64,000 nucleotides of DNA from Planctomyces sp. SH-PL14 (GTDB lineage Bacteria; Planctomycetota; Planctomycetia; Planctomycetales; Planctomycetaceae): contig NZ_CP011270.1 in the NCBI RefSeq assembly GCF_001610835.1, positions 6,156,001 through 6,220,000 of the forward strand, in the 5' to 3' direction. Position 1 is the first letter of the stretch. The number at the start of each line of letters is the position of its first letter. Shown here one piece after another: positions 29,973-38,892 of the stretch. Made by a program: the position numbers and the translations under genes. Under the pieces are notes generated by a model, which saw nothing but the letters and a program-made list of their open reading frames with translations, did not search any database and was not told the origin of the DNA.

Positions 29973-31235
29973 TCAACGGATGGACTGAAGCAAAGCGGAG
30001 AGCTGGTCCGCGGTGAGGCGGCGGGGGTTGTTGCCCAGCCGTTCGCTGTTGACCTTCCCGACGATCGACGCGATCTGCTCCGGCTCGGTGATCCCGACGG
30101 CGCCGAGCCGCGTCTCACCGCCGACCGCTTTCACGAACGACTCGATCGCCTCCCGACCCTCTTCGGGAGTCCGGCAGCCGAGCAGGTCGAGGATCCGGCC
30201 GATCCGCTGCCGGACGTGCTGCGGTCCGCGGGGGTCGTTCGAGTCGTCCGCCGTGATGCCGGCGTTATGGACCAGCATCGGGCCGAGCGTCAGCGCCACC
30301 GCCTGACCGTGCGGCACGCCGTGGTCCGAAGTGAGGGCGTAGGAGATCGCGTGCGGGGCGGTCGTCCGGGTCCGGTTGATCGCCCGCCCCGCCAGGTGCG
30401 ACGCGCGGAGCATCGCAGCCCGCGCGGCCGGGGTCGGGGCGTGGACCGCCGCTTTGAGGTGGTTCAGTGCCAGCTGCGCCGCTTCGGACGCGTCCTGCAG
30501 CGAGGCGTCGGTGCAGCGGACGCTCCACATCGATTCGACCGCCTGCGAGAAGGCGTCGAGACCGCACTGCATCGTGATGCTCGCGGGAAGCCGGGCGGTG
30601 AGGCTCGCATCCAGGACGCAACAGGCCGGCAGGAGGCTCGGATGGTCGACCGAATGTTTGACGCCGTCGACGTAGAGGACGGCGAACTGAGTCGCCTCGC
30701 TCCCGCTGCCGGAGGTGGTCGGTGCAACGATCAACGGGCAGGCGGGACGCAGCGACGCGGCTGACTGGTTGCGAACCGCCGCCGCGGGGCCGGAGGGCTG
30801 GTCCGAGAGGACGACGATCAGCTTCGCGATGTCGATCGCCGTTCCGCCGCCGACCGCCAGGACCACGTCGGCCCCGGATCGCCGGAACTGCTCGATCCCC
30901 CGCTCGACGTCCCGCAGCTTGGGATTCGGCTCGAACCCCGTGAACAGCGTCGTGGAGTACCGGGCAGTGACGGGCGCGAGCTTGGCCCGCGCTCCGGAGA
31001 ACTCGTAGGCGGTCTCGTCCGCCACCAGGAACAGCGAACGGGCTTCCAGCCGCCGCAGCAGGTCATCGACGTCCGCGAGGTCCGTCAGGCAGCGATCGTC
31101 CGTCATGGCCGCCGCTGCCGTTGTCTCGACCGATGCCTCCGGCGGACGGACAAGAGTCCGTCCCGGCTGGGAGACGGGGAATGTCAGCGGGGAGTAGACC
31201 CCGGAACTCTCGGCGGTCGTCGAAGGGTCATCCAT
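29973..31235 (-). CDS. Iron-containing alcohol dehydrogenase, phosphonoacetaldehyde-reductase-like
   Basis: About 420 residues. The nucleotide site is DVVLAVGGGTAIDIAK, and APTTSGSGSEATQFAVLYVDG followed by KHSVDHPSLLP closely resembles PhpC/FomC-type phosphonoacetaldehyde reductases. The metal region reads GLDAFSQAVES, so the usual second metal-ligand His is Gln; PHAISYAL and HGVPHGQ keep the other two histidines. With phnX downstream, it may oxidise 2-hydroxyethylphosphonate to phosphonoacetaldehyde. The N-terminal 35-45 residues are poorly conserved and the start (31235) is uncertain; 31106 is an alternative. Confidence 0.8.
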   Translation of the reverse strand: MDDPSTTAESSGVYSPLTFPVSQPGRTLVRPPEASVETTAAAAMTDDRCLTDLADVDDLLRRLEARSLFLVADETAYEFSGARAKLAPVTARYSTTLFTGFEPNPKLRDVERGIEQFRRSGADVVLAVGGGTAIDIAKLIVVLSDQPSGPAAAVRNQSAASLRPACPLIVAPTTSGSGSEATQFAVLYVDGVKHSVDHPSLLPACCVLDASLTARLPASITMQCGLDAFSQAVESMWSVRCTDASLQDASEAAQLALNHLKAAVHAPTPAARAAMLRASHLAGRAINRTRTTAPHAISYALTSDHGVPHGQAVALTLGPMLVHNAGITADDSNDPRGPQHVRQRIGRILDLLGCRTPEEGREAIESFVKAVGGETRLGAVGITEPEQIASIVGKVNSERLGNNPRRLTADQLSALLQSIR

Positions 31236-31318
31236 TCGAGGCTCGATTCTCCACTTCACGTGGCCCCGGTCGGCCCCTCGCGGTGCGGAGGGGGACGCCG
31301 AAGTACCACTGCTCTTAA

Positions 31319-31338
31319 TGTGACTGATAGTCAATCAC
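31319..31338. promoter_or_regulatory. Operator-like site 1 in the divergent phosphonate promoter region
   Basis: TGTGACT-GAT-AGTCA followed by ATCAC. This is a slightly degenerate version of the perfect dyad at 31463-31479. Both lie in the AT-rich gap between the divergent dehydrogenase and transporter genes. Confidence 0.6.
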
Positions 31339-31462
31339 TTTGCATTCGTGTCACCGAAGAAGTTCGTGTTAAGTTCGCTCCAAATTCGACTGTGGTGCTG
31401 TTTTTTGTTGAATTTCTGTGGCTTCTTCCAAGAATCGGCGGCCCGGCCTCTTTTTTACCTGT

Positions 31463-31479
31463 TGTGACTGTAAGTCACA
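31463..31479. promoter_or_regulatory. Operator-like site 2 (perfect dyad)
   Basis: TGTGACT-GTA-AGTCACA, a perfect 7-bp inverted repeat with a 3-bp centre, 20 bp before the transporter start codon. The adjacent XRE-cupin gene is the natural candidate for the binding protein. Confidence 0.68.
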
Positions 31480-31499
31480 TTCGAGAGGGTTTTGCCCAG

Positions 31500-32954
31500 A
31501 TGACGCAAGTCGATGTCTCCTTCGAGCCGCACGGTGCGACCGCGCGCGAGCCCCTTGAGCGGGGAGGAGGGGAGCTGGCGCCGCGGGAGGACGTGGGGGC
31601 AGGGGAGAGAGCGGGGGCAGGGGCGGGGGCGGTCGATTCCGTTCCCGTCGCCGACGAGGCCTCCGAGGCGCGGCGCTTCCGCCGGGCGCAGTGGCGGATC
31701 CTCCTCGCCACGATGTTCTGCTACCTCTTCTACTATACCGGGCGGCAGTCCTTCGGCTTCGCCATCCCGGGGCTGGAGCAGGAACTCGGGATCGGCAAGA
31801 CCTGGCTCGGCTGGATCAGCACGTCGATGCTCTGGTCGTATGCCCTGGGGCAGGCGGTCAACGGCCAGCTCGGGGACCGTTTTGGCGGACGGGCCATGAT
31901 GAGCCTGGGGGCGTGGCTGTCGTGCGGGCTGAACTGGCTGGTCAGCTTCGGCCAGGGGCCATGGTCGATCGCCGTTCCCTGGAGCGCCAACGGCTTCGCG
32001 CAGTCGATGGGCTGGGCCCCCGGTAGCCGGGTCCTGGCGAACTGGTGGAGCGCCGAAGAGCGGGGCCGGGTGTATGGGGCGTACGTCTTCGCCGCCGGCT
32101 CCGCGTCCGTGCTGACGTATGTGACCTCGACCCTGATCCTCACCTGGGACCTCAACTGGCGGTGGATCTTCCGGCTGCCGGTCCTGTTCCTGCTCCTTGG
32201 CGGGACGGTCTACTACTTTCTCGTCCGGAGCACCCCGGAGGAGCTCGGCTTCCCGTCGCCGCACGAGGACGATTCGGCCGGCGAAGACGCGGCCGGCCGC
32301 GATGCCGCCGGAGCGGCCGATCAGGAGCTGTCTGAACCGCCAGCGAAGCGGGGCGGATTGCGGGAGGTCGTGGGGCGGACCCTCGAGGTCCTGGCGAACC
32401 CGAGGTTCTGCATCGCCAGCGTGGCGATCGGGTTTCAGAGCATGGCCCGGTACGGCCTCCTGATCTGGGTCCCGGTCCATTTCCTGGGGACGAACTGGAA
32501 GTCGAATCCGTCGGGGGCGTGGATCAGCGTCGCTCTCCCGATCGGCATGGCGCTCGGGGCCCTGGCCAGCGGCTGGATGTCGGACCGGCTGTTCCATTCG
32601 AACCGCTCGCGGCCGATCGTCCTGTTCATGGGGCTGGCGGCCCTCTGTTCCGTGGCGATGTATTACCAGGCCCCCGGCTCGTTCCTGAGCATTCCCCTGC
32701 TGTTCCTCTGCGGCTTCTTTGCCTACGGGCCGCAGTCCGCGTTCTGGGCCCTGTGTCCCGACCTGCTGGGGACCCGGCGGGCCGGGACCGGCACGGGGGT
32801 CATGAACACGTTCGCCTACGGCTTTGCGGGGGTGGGGGAGCCGCTGATCGGCTGGCTCATCGAGTCCCGCGGGAATCAGACCGGTCTGGTGTTCGCGAGC
32901 GTGGCCGCCGCCTGCGTGGCGAGCGCGGTCTGCGCCCTGTTCATCCGCCGCTGA
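31500..32954 (+). CDS. MFS transporter, OPA (organophosphate:phosphate antiporter)-like
   Basis: 484 residues with 12 predicted membrane helices. The cytoplasmic N-terminus of about 60 residues is acidic and low in complexity (Gly/Ala/Glu-rich), followed by FCYLFYYTGRQSFGFAIP, the typical first helix of the OPA/GlpT-type family, and GQAVNGQLGDRFGGRAMM between helices 2 and 3. The central loop (about 255-300) is acidic. It is divergent from the dehydrogenase-phnX genes, so import of a phosphonate is likely; the substrate is an inference. The start at ATG 31500 is the first after the operator-like region. Confidence 0.87.
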   Translation: MTQVDVSFEPHGATAREPLERGGGELAPREDVGAGERAGAGAGAVDSVPVADEASEARRFRRAQWRILLATMFCYLFYYTGRQSFGFAIPGLEQELGIGKTWLGWISTSMLWSYALGQAVNGQLGDRFGGRAMMSLGAWLSCGLNWLVSFGQGPWSIAVPWSANGFAQSMGWAPGSRVLANWWSAEERGRVYGAYVFAAGSASVLTYVTSTLILTWDLNWRWIFRLPVLFLLLGGTVYYFLVRSTPEELGFPSPHEDDSAGEDAAGRDAAGAADQELSEPPAKRGGLREVVGRTLEVLANPRFCIASVAIGFQSMARYGLLIWVPVHFLGTNWKSNPSGAWISVALPIGMALGALASGWMSDRLFHSNRSRPIVLFMGLAALCSVAMYYQAPGSFLSIPLLFLCGFFAYGPQSAFWALCPDLLGTRRAGTGTGVMNTFAYGFAGVGEPLIGWLIESRGNQTGLVFASVAAACVASAVCALFIRR

Positions 32955-32964
32955 CGGTTTGCGG

Positions 32965-33039
32965 GAGGCCCCTGGACGCTGCCGGAGCTCGTGAACCCTC
33001 CTCAGGGCGAGCCGCCTTGTGAGTGTTCCAGGGGCCTCC
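32965..33039. repeat. 13-bp inverted repeat after the transporter gene
   Basis: GGAGGCCCCTGGA (32965-32977) and TCCAGGGGCCTCC (33027-33039), perfect arms with a 49-base loop. It lies between the transporter and regulator genes and may reduce read-through. Confidence 0.65.
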
Positions 33040-33155
33040 TAGAGTTTCTGCCGGGAGAGGCCGCCGTTCCGCTCAAGGGAGCGGGCGTGGCCGCCTCCTC
33101 TGGTCCCGAGTGGGCGCGGGATCGGACTTCGGGCAGTGGGATACGGTCTTCAACT

Positions 33156-33725
33156 ATGAACCTTGTGGAACTCGCGCAGCGGATTCGCCAGCTCCGGCTC
33201 GACCGCCGGATGACGCTGGAGCAGGTCGCCTCCAAGACCGGCCTGACGCGGAGCTGGCTGTCGAAGGTCGAGAACTTTCGAGTCACGCCGTCGCTCTCGG
33301 CGCTGGGTGAGATCGCGGTGGCGTTGGGGGTGCCGGTCTCGCAGCTGGTTGAAGGGCTGGACGCCAAGCCGCAGATGGTGGTGATCCGGAAGAACGAGCG
33401 GCTTCTGGTGGAGCGGGACGGCGACCGGTCGAACATCCTTTACGAGTCGTTGGCGCACAAGCGGGCCAGCCGGGCGATGGACCCATTCCTGCTGACGGTT
33501 CAGGCGGGGGATACGAGTCGCGAGCCGCTGTCGCACGAAGGGGAAGAGTTCCTGATGGCGATTTCCGGCCGGGTCGACCTGAAGTTCGGAGACGAGACTT
33601 ACGCCCTGGAGCAGGGGGATTGCCTGTACTTCGACGGCGGGACGAAGCACTGCCTTGTGAACCCTTACGGTGCGGCGGCGCAGGTGTTGTGCGTCTTCTA
33701 CGCCCGCCAGTTCAACGGCGACTAG
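33156..33725 (+). CDS. XRE-family regulator with cupin domain
   Basis: 189 residues. An N-terminal helix-turn-helix of the HTH_3 type (about 7-62; [20 protein letters not shown]) is followed by a C-terminal cupin_2 barrel (about 110-185; [36 protein letters not shown]). Such proteins sense a small ligand and repress neighbouring metabolic genes. Its position after the transporter makes it the likely local regulator acting at the TGTGACT dyads near 31319 and 31463. Confidence 0.9.
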   Translation: MNLVELAQRIRQLRLDRRMTLEQVASKTGLTRSWLSKVENFRVTPSLSALGEIAVALGVPVSQLVEGLDAKPQMVVIRKNERLLVERDGDRSNILYESLAHKRASRAMDPFLLTVQAGDTSREPLSHEGEEFLMAISGRVDLKFGDETYALEQGDCLYFDGGTKHCLVNPYGAAAQVLCVFYARQFNGD

Positions 33726-34042
33726 AAGCGTCCCGGCCGGCACGGCGCGATAGCTCAAACCCAATGTGCCACGGCCGCTGGGGTCAAGGGGGTCTCACCC
33801 CCTTGCCGCCGGAGGCCTCTTCCACGAGGAACCGTGGTAAGCAACGGGCGACCCCTTTGTGGAACCCGCGTTGAGGACTCACCGCCCGCTCTGGACTCCT
33901 TGCGGGTTGGTGAGGGGGCATCCGGCACGCTGTCCGCGTCTGGACACGCTCTCCTTCAGACATCTCTCGACGGCCAGGCCTCCGGCGGGCAAAGGGGCGT
34001 TGCCCCTCTGCACTCCCCACCAGGGGGCCCCTGGACCCGGTT
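33726..34042 (-). repeat. 320-bp structured repeat, copy 8
   Basis: Full-length copy on the minus strand, starting immediately after the stop codon of the XRE-cupin gene and ending 28 bp before the stop codon of glgA. It fills the whole gap between these convergent genes. Confidence 0.92.
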
Positions 34043-34069
34043 CTTGGCCCGTGCATTTGGGGACGCTGG

Positions 34070-35542
34070 CTATGTCTTCGCCAGCTGAATCGCCCGCTGG
34101 TACGCCTGCACAAACTCCGTCGCGCCCCGCTTCCACGACCAGTCCCGGCGCATCCCGTTCTCGACCAGCTTCTTCCAGCCCATCCGGTCGTGCAGGTAAC
34201 ACCCCACGCAACGCCACACCGCACTGATGAACTGCTCCGGCGTGTACGTCGAGAACTTGAAGCCCGTCGCCGTCCCGTTCATAAGCGTCTCCGGTGTCGT
34301 GTCGACCACCGAATCGGCCAGCCCCCCAACGCTCATCACCACCGGCGGCGTGCCGTACAGCGAACTGTACTGCTGGTTCAGCCCGCACGGCTCGAACCGG
34401 CTCGGCATCAGGTACGCATCCGCCCCCGCCTCGATCCGGTGAGCCAGCCCTTCGTCGAAGCCGATCCGGACCGCCACCTTCTGCGGGAAACGATGGGCCA
34501 GCTCCGTGATCGCGTTCTCGGTCCGGATATCGCCCGTCCCCAGGAACACCATCTGGATGTCCGCCTTGAGCAGGTCCTCCGCCTTGGCCAGGATCAGGTC
34601 CAGCCCCTTCTGGTCCGTGAGACGGGAGATCATTCCAAAGAGGAGCGGCTCCGCCCGCTGCGGCAGCCCCATCTCCTGCTGGAGCTCCCGCTTGTTGGTC
34701 GCTTTCCCCTCCTGGAAGCTGTCCGCCGTGTACTTGGTGTTGAGGTACTTGTCGGTCGCCGGGTTCCACTCCTCGGTGTCGACGCCGTTCAGGATCCCGA
34801 TCAGCCGCGGACCGCGAAGGGCCAGCGCGGTGTCGAGGCCGTAGCCATACTCAGGACGGCAGATCTCGCGGGCGTACGTGGGGCTGACGGTCGTCGTGAC
34901 GTCCGAGAAGACGATCCCGGTCTTCATCAGGTTGAGGTCGCCGTAGTACTCCATCTGCTGATAGGTAAAGTACTCCCAGCTCATGCCGGTGAGCCGCATG
35001 TCCCACCAGGGGAACTTCCCCTGGAACGCCATGTTGTGGATCGTGAAGACTGCCCCGGTCGTCTCACATCCCGCCTGCCGCCGCCACTCCGTCTTGACGA
35101 GCGCCGGGACAATCCCCGTCTGCCAGTCGTTCGAATGAAAGACGTCCGGCTGGAGGTTCAGGAAGCGGGCCGCGTCGAGGACGGCGCGGCTGAAGAAGAC
35201 GTACCGCTCGCAGTTGTCGTGGTAGTCGTGCCCCTTCTCCGTGTAGAGGGCGGCCCGGTCGAAGTAGTCCGGCTTGTCGACCAGGACGACGCGCACGGAG
35301 CTGCCCGGCATGTTGCCGCGGAGCAGGTGCGCCTCCGCCTGCTTCTCGCCGATCTTGACGTTGATCGCCCCGAGCGGCTCGCCAACGAGATGCGGTGGGG
35401 TCAGCCGCCGATAATGCGGCAGGATGAGGGTGACATCGTGACCGTCCTGATGCAGCGCTTTGGCCAATCCGCTCGCCACGTCCGCGAGGCCTCCCGTTTT
35501 GGAAAACGGGATGGCCTCTGAACTCGCGATGACGATCTTCAT
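34070..35542 (-). CDS. glgA: Glycogen synthase (ADP-glucose type)
   Basis: 490-residue GT5 glycosyltransferase that extends alpha-1,4-glucan from ADP-glucose. Diagnostic motifs are the N-terminal KTGGLADV (starting at Lys15), FHSNDWQTGIVPAL, TVSPTYAREI, GILNGVD, ISRLTDQKGLDL and the C-terminal PSRFEPCGLNQ with the catalytic Glu. Start 35542 matches the family N-terminus (MKIVIASSEA), with AAGGG 9 bases ahead; a longer in-frame extension is not conserved. No other glycogen gene is in the window. Confidence 0.95.
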   Translation of the reverse strand: MKIVIASSEAIPFSKTGGLADVASGLAKALHQDGHDVTLILPHYRRLTPPHLVGEPLGAINVKIGEKQAEAHLLRGNMPGSSVRVVLVDKPDYFDRAALYTEKGHDYHDNCERYVFFSRAVLDAARFLNLQPDVFHSNDWQTGIVPALVKTEWRRQAGCETTGAVFTIHNMAFQGKFPWWDMRLTGMSWEYFTYQQMEYYGDLNLMKTGIVFSDVTTTVSPTYAREICRPEYGYGLDTALALRGPRLIGILNGVDTEEWNPATDKYLNTKYTADSFQEGKATNKRELQQEMGLPQRAEPLLFGMISRLTDQKGLDLILAKAEDLLKADIQMVFLGTGDIRTENAITELAHRFPQKVAVRIGFDEGLAHRIEAGADAYLMPSRFEPCGLNQQYSSLYGTPPVVMSVGGLADSVVDTTPETLMNGTATGFKFSTYTPEQFISAVWRCVGCYLHDRMGWKKLVENGMRRDWSWKRGATEFVQAYQRAIQLAKT

Positions 35543-36087
35543 GAACGCAAACCCTTGAGCCGCAAGTGGTCGGGAGACGTCGCAAGTGGCCTGCTGGTCT
35601 TCCGTTTCGCGTCTTTGCGAAATCCCCACAGAGGCTATCGCAACCCCCGACCCGTTGCCACCGTGCGTTTTTGCGGCCCGGGGCCATGATTCCCCTTCGC
35701 ATCGTGTTGCCGGAACGAAGCATTCGATGCGATTTCGCAGCAGTTGTCCGTTCGCAACGTCTTGAAATTGCATCGTTTCCGACGATCCCTCCGGGTTGCT
35801 CCGAATTGCGGGAGATCGCGTTTGACGCCCTCCGGAACGTGACCTACGGTCGCATGCGGCTTCCTTCTGCTGCGGCTTCGCGGCAACCGATGTTGATGAC
35901 CCGGTGCGGCGGTCTGCGCCGGGGCAGAAGACCGCGGGTGGAGCGGTCATTCGCTCCCCCTCCTGTTTCCTTCCCCGTTCCCCCGACGGGGAGATCCCCG
36001 GTCCTGGTTTCCCGCCGATCCCTCCTGAACTGGCTAGGTTCGCGAGGAGGTCACGGTGGCGGAAACGTGTCTCGAAGGGACATGCGC
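35543..36087. other. Gene-free divergent region between glgA and the Tad-related cluster
   Basis: 545 bp without a convincing gene on either strand. It should contain the promoters of glgA and of the gene at 36088. Short G/C dyads are present, but no strong promoter or known repeat was recognised. Confidence 0.5.
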
Positions 36088-36705
36088 ATGTCTGTCCGAT
36101 GGATGGCTCTGGTCGTGCTGTTTCTGGGTCTGGGGGGATCGCAGCTCGACGCCGTGTTCTCGACGGTGGTCCGCGTGGAAGAGGACTGGGAAGTCCAGGT
36201 CGCCAGCCCGGACGCGCTCCTGGACCTCCCGCAGATCGTCACGGTCTTCGGCCCGGACAATCCCGAAACGGGAGTCCACGCCCTGTTCGAGCTGAACCAC
36301 GGGACGCTGCCGACTTTCGGCGAAGGGGGGATGCAGCTTCAGTACTGGGACGGCGAGTCCCTTCGCGGCTACAAGCGGCAGAAGGCCCCGACCGAGTTCT
36401 CGACCGCGGGGGAAGTGGTCAAGTTCACCACCGTCACCGAGATCGACAAGGGGGACCTGGTGCTCTCCGTGACGCAGGGGACTTCGACGACCTTCGGAAC
36501 CTTCGGAGACGAGTCGTCGCTCCGGATCCGGGTGAATTCGTCGCTCTGGAATCTCAATTACATGGACCTGGAGAGCTCGATCCGCCACTCCCGCGTCACC
36601 TACGGCGCGAACCACGTCTCCCGCTTCCGGCGGAACACCGTCCGGATGTACGACTCCGGCGGAGACCTCGTGGCGACGGACAGCACCGTCCGCGACGTCC
36701 GCTGA
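36088..36705 (+). CDS. Hypothetical secreted protein upstream of Tad genes
   Basis: 205 residues, family not recognised. It begins with a hydrophobic segment (WMALVVLFLGLGGSQLDAVF) that may be a signal peptide or membrane anchor. The rest is beta-rich with many Thr/Ser/Val and no cysteines. ATG 36088 is preferred over 36082 because AAGGGA lies at proper spacing. It is followed by TadG- and TadE-like genes on the same strand, so it may be part of the pilus or secretion operon. Confidence 0.72.
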   Translation: MSVRWMALVVLFLGLGGSQLDAVFSTVVRVEEDWEVQVASPDALLDLPQIVTVFGPDNPETGVHALFELNHGTLPTFGEGGMQLQYWDGESLRGYKRQKAPTEFSTAGEVVKFTTVTEIDKGDLVLSVTQGTSTTFGTFGDESSLRIRVNSSLWNLNYMDLESSIRHSRVTYGANHVSRFRRNTVRMYDSGGDLVATDSTVRDVR

Positions 36706-36807
36706 TCCGCGGTTCGCGCGGGCCGTTCTCCGGCCCCGCCCGCGGGTCGCTCGCTGCCCGCTCCCGGTCCGCCGCCTTTCGCCTCCCGTCCGCCCAAGGC
36801 ATTCGCC

Positions 36808-37980
36808 ATGCACCTCCATCGTCGAGTCCCCGCTTCCGTCCGGAACCGCCGGGGAAGCGTCCTGGTTCTCTCCGCGCTGGTCCTGTTCGTGGCCCTGGCC
36901 TTCACCGCCCTGGTGGTGGACCTGAGCTACATCTCGCTCACCCGGACCGAGCTTCAGAACGCCGCCGACGCCGCCTCGATGGGGGGCGCGCTCGAGCTGG
37001 GACTGGCGACGAGCCCGTCCGCCGCCAGCAGCGCCCTGGCCAAGCAGGCCGCCTTCCAGGCTGCGGTCGACGTGGCGGCCGCCAACCGCGGCGGGGGACG
37101 GTCCTCGATCTATGTCGACCCCACGAAGGACATCCGGGTCGGGCAGTACCGCTATGACCTCGCCACAGGGACGTACAAGACGGAATGGAACGTCGCCCCC
37201 TACAACCTGGTCGAGGTCGTGGCCCGGCGGGACACCGCGGGAAGCACCTCGGGTGACGGTCCGCTCGACCTGTTCTTCGCCCCCGTGCTGGGGCGCGACA
37301 CCACGACCACGCGCGTCGCCTCGCGGGCCGCGCTGCAGCCGGGGGCCGGCTTCTACCTGGAGCCGGGGAGCGCCGGGAGCATCGGGATCCTGCCGATCGC
37401 GCTCGACAATCCGACCTGGGCCGCCCTCATCAACGGCACCGGCCTGGACCAGTACACCGTGAACGCCAACGGGACCGTGAGCTTGGGGCCGGACGGCGTC
37501 CGCGAGGTAAACCTGTATCCGAACGGGACCGCCGATCTCCCTCCCGGCAACCGGGGGACGGTCGACATCGGCAGCCCGAACAACAGCACCGCGGACCTTG
37601 TGCGGCAGATCCGGTACGGCCTCAACGACTTCGACATGTCGTTCTTCCCGAATCGGGAGATTCGCTTCGACAAGGGGCCGATCACGCTCAACGGGGACAC
37701 CGGCCTCAGCGCCGGGATCAAGGACGACCTGGAGGCGATCAAGGGGCAGCCCCGCGCCATCCCGATCTTCACCGCGGTCAGCGGGCCGGGGAACAACGCC
37801 AACTACACGATCAGCAAGTTCGTGGGGGTCCGGATCGTCTTCGTCAACCTCACGGGAAAACCGACGTCCAAGGCGGTGATCGTGCAGCCGACTCCTTACA
37901 GCGCGCCCCAGGTCATCGTGGCGCCGAACAAGGTCATCACCACGGACACCATCTGGGGGCCGCCGGGAATCGTGCAGTGA
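36808..37980 (+). CDS. TadG-like protein (putative Flp pilus-assembly TadG, N-terminal domain)
   Basis: 390 residues. The N-terminus RRGSVLVLSALVLFVALAF is the hydrophobic helix of PF13400-type proteins, followed by VDLSYISLTRTELQNAADAASMGGA, the classic TadG/TadE helical linker. The large extracytoplasmic remainder is beta-rich. It should sit in the inner membrane with its C-terminus outside and take part in assembly or sorting of Flp-type pili. The next gene is a TadE-like minor pseudopilin. Confidence 0.87.
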   Translation: MHLHRRVPASVRNRRGSVLVLSALVLFVALAFTALVVDLSYISLTRTELQNAADAASMGGALELGLATSPSAASSALAKQAAFQAAVDVAAANRGGGRSSIYVDPTKDIRVGQYRYDLATGTYKTEWNVAPYNLVEVVARRDTAGSTSGDGPLDLFFAPVLGRDTTTTRVASRAALQPGAGFYLEPGSAGSIGILPIALDNPTWAALINGTGLDQYTVNANGTVSLGPDGVREVNLYPNGTADLPPGNRGTVDIGSPNNSTADLVRQIRYGLNDFDMSFFPNREIRFDKGPITLNGDTGLSAGIKDDLEAIKGQPRAIPIFTAVSGPGNNANYTISKFVGVRIVFVNLTGKPTSKAVIVQPTPYSAPQVIVAPNKVITTDTIWGPPGIVQ

Positions 37981-38064
37981 CGCCCGCTTGAGGCGCCTCC
38001 GCCCTCCCTTCTCTGAGTTCCCGTCCCCGGTCTCGCGTCTCGTCCGTTCACCTCCGGTTCCACC

Positions 38065-38577
38065 ATGCGTTCCGCACGTTGCTCACGCGGTTCCCAATCG
38101 GCCTTCCTGCAGCGCTTCGCGCCCCGCCGGTGGTTCGGCCCTGTCATCTCCCACGGCGAGCCGCGCCGCGGGGCGGCCCTGGTCGAGACGGCCCTGGTCC
38201 TGCCGATCTTCATGATGATCATGGTCGGGATCGTGGAGTTCGGCCGGGCCTTCATGGTGGCCAACATGCTGGCGGAGTCGGCGCGCCACGGCGCGCGGAT
38301 CGCGATCGTCCCTGGGGCGACGAACACCTCCGTCGAGAGCGAGGTCAAGACGCGGGTCAGCGAGCTGGCGCATGTCCGCGCGGCCGACGTGACGGTCGCG
38401 ATCACGATCGCGCCGGACCCGCGGAACTCGAATCCGAATGGTGTCCTCAGCGTGTCGCAGAAGCGCGACCTGGTGACGGTGGCGATCCAGGTGCCGTTCA
38501 GCAAGGTGAACCTGGTGCCGATCGAATGGCTGAGCGGCGTGAATCTGAGCGCGCGGTGCTCAATGCGTCACGAGTAG
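38065..38577 (+). CDS. TadE-family minor pseudopilin
   Basis: 170 residues. After a basic 40-residue N-terminus comes RRGAALVETALVLPIFMMIM, the TadE signature with the Glu five residues into the hydrophobic helix, then VEFGRAFMVANMLAESARHGAR. The C-terminus is a small beta domain. It is 84 bp downstream of the TadG-like gene and in the same operon. The rest of the Tad machinery (TadA, TadB, TadC, RcpA) is not in the window. Confidence 0.87.
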   Translation: MRSARCSRGSQSAFLQRFAPRRWFGPVISHGEPRRGAALVETALVLPIFMMIMVGIVEFGRAFMVANMLAESARHGARIAIVPGATNTSVESEVKTRVSELAHVRAADVTVAITIAPDPRNSNPNGVLSVSQKRDLVTVAIQVPFSKVNLVPIEWLSGVNLSARCSMRHE

Positions 38578-38710
38578 GGCGGGCCGGCCCGGCGCTGACG
38601 TGGGCGGCTGAGCTGCGACGGGCGTGAGGGCGTTCTCGACGCGGGCGTGCGATTGGAGAACGGCGGATTACCCCGGTTCGGTGCGGCTGGCCTCGCCTCC
38701 GCAGGAAAGG

Positions 38711-38852
38711 GCCTCCGGCGGCCACACAGTCCGTCATGCTTTGCGACGGGATCTGGACACCGATGGACGTCGAACGACGGGCTTGAACACCCGGTGGCCT
38801 TGGAAGGACGGGCTTGAGCAAACGAGCCGTGCCGGCAGAGGAGCACGGTTCA
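38711..38852 (+). repeat. Decayed remnant of the 320-bp repeat
   Basis: Starts with GGCCTCCGGCGGCC and ends with GCCGTGCCGGCAGAGGAGCA and GGTTCA, matching the right arm and tail of the family; the middle has diverged. It occupies most of the 38578-38892 gap. Confidence 0.6.
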
Positions 38853-38892
38853 GGCGGATGGGGCAGCCGGGCGTCGAGAGCCGAGGGCTCGA

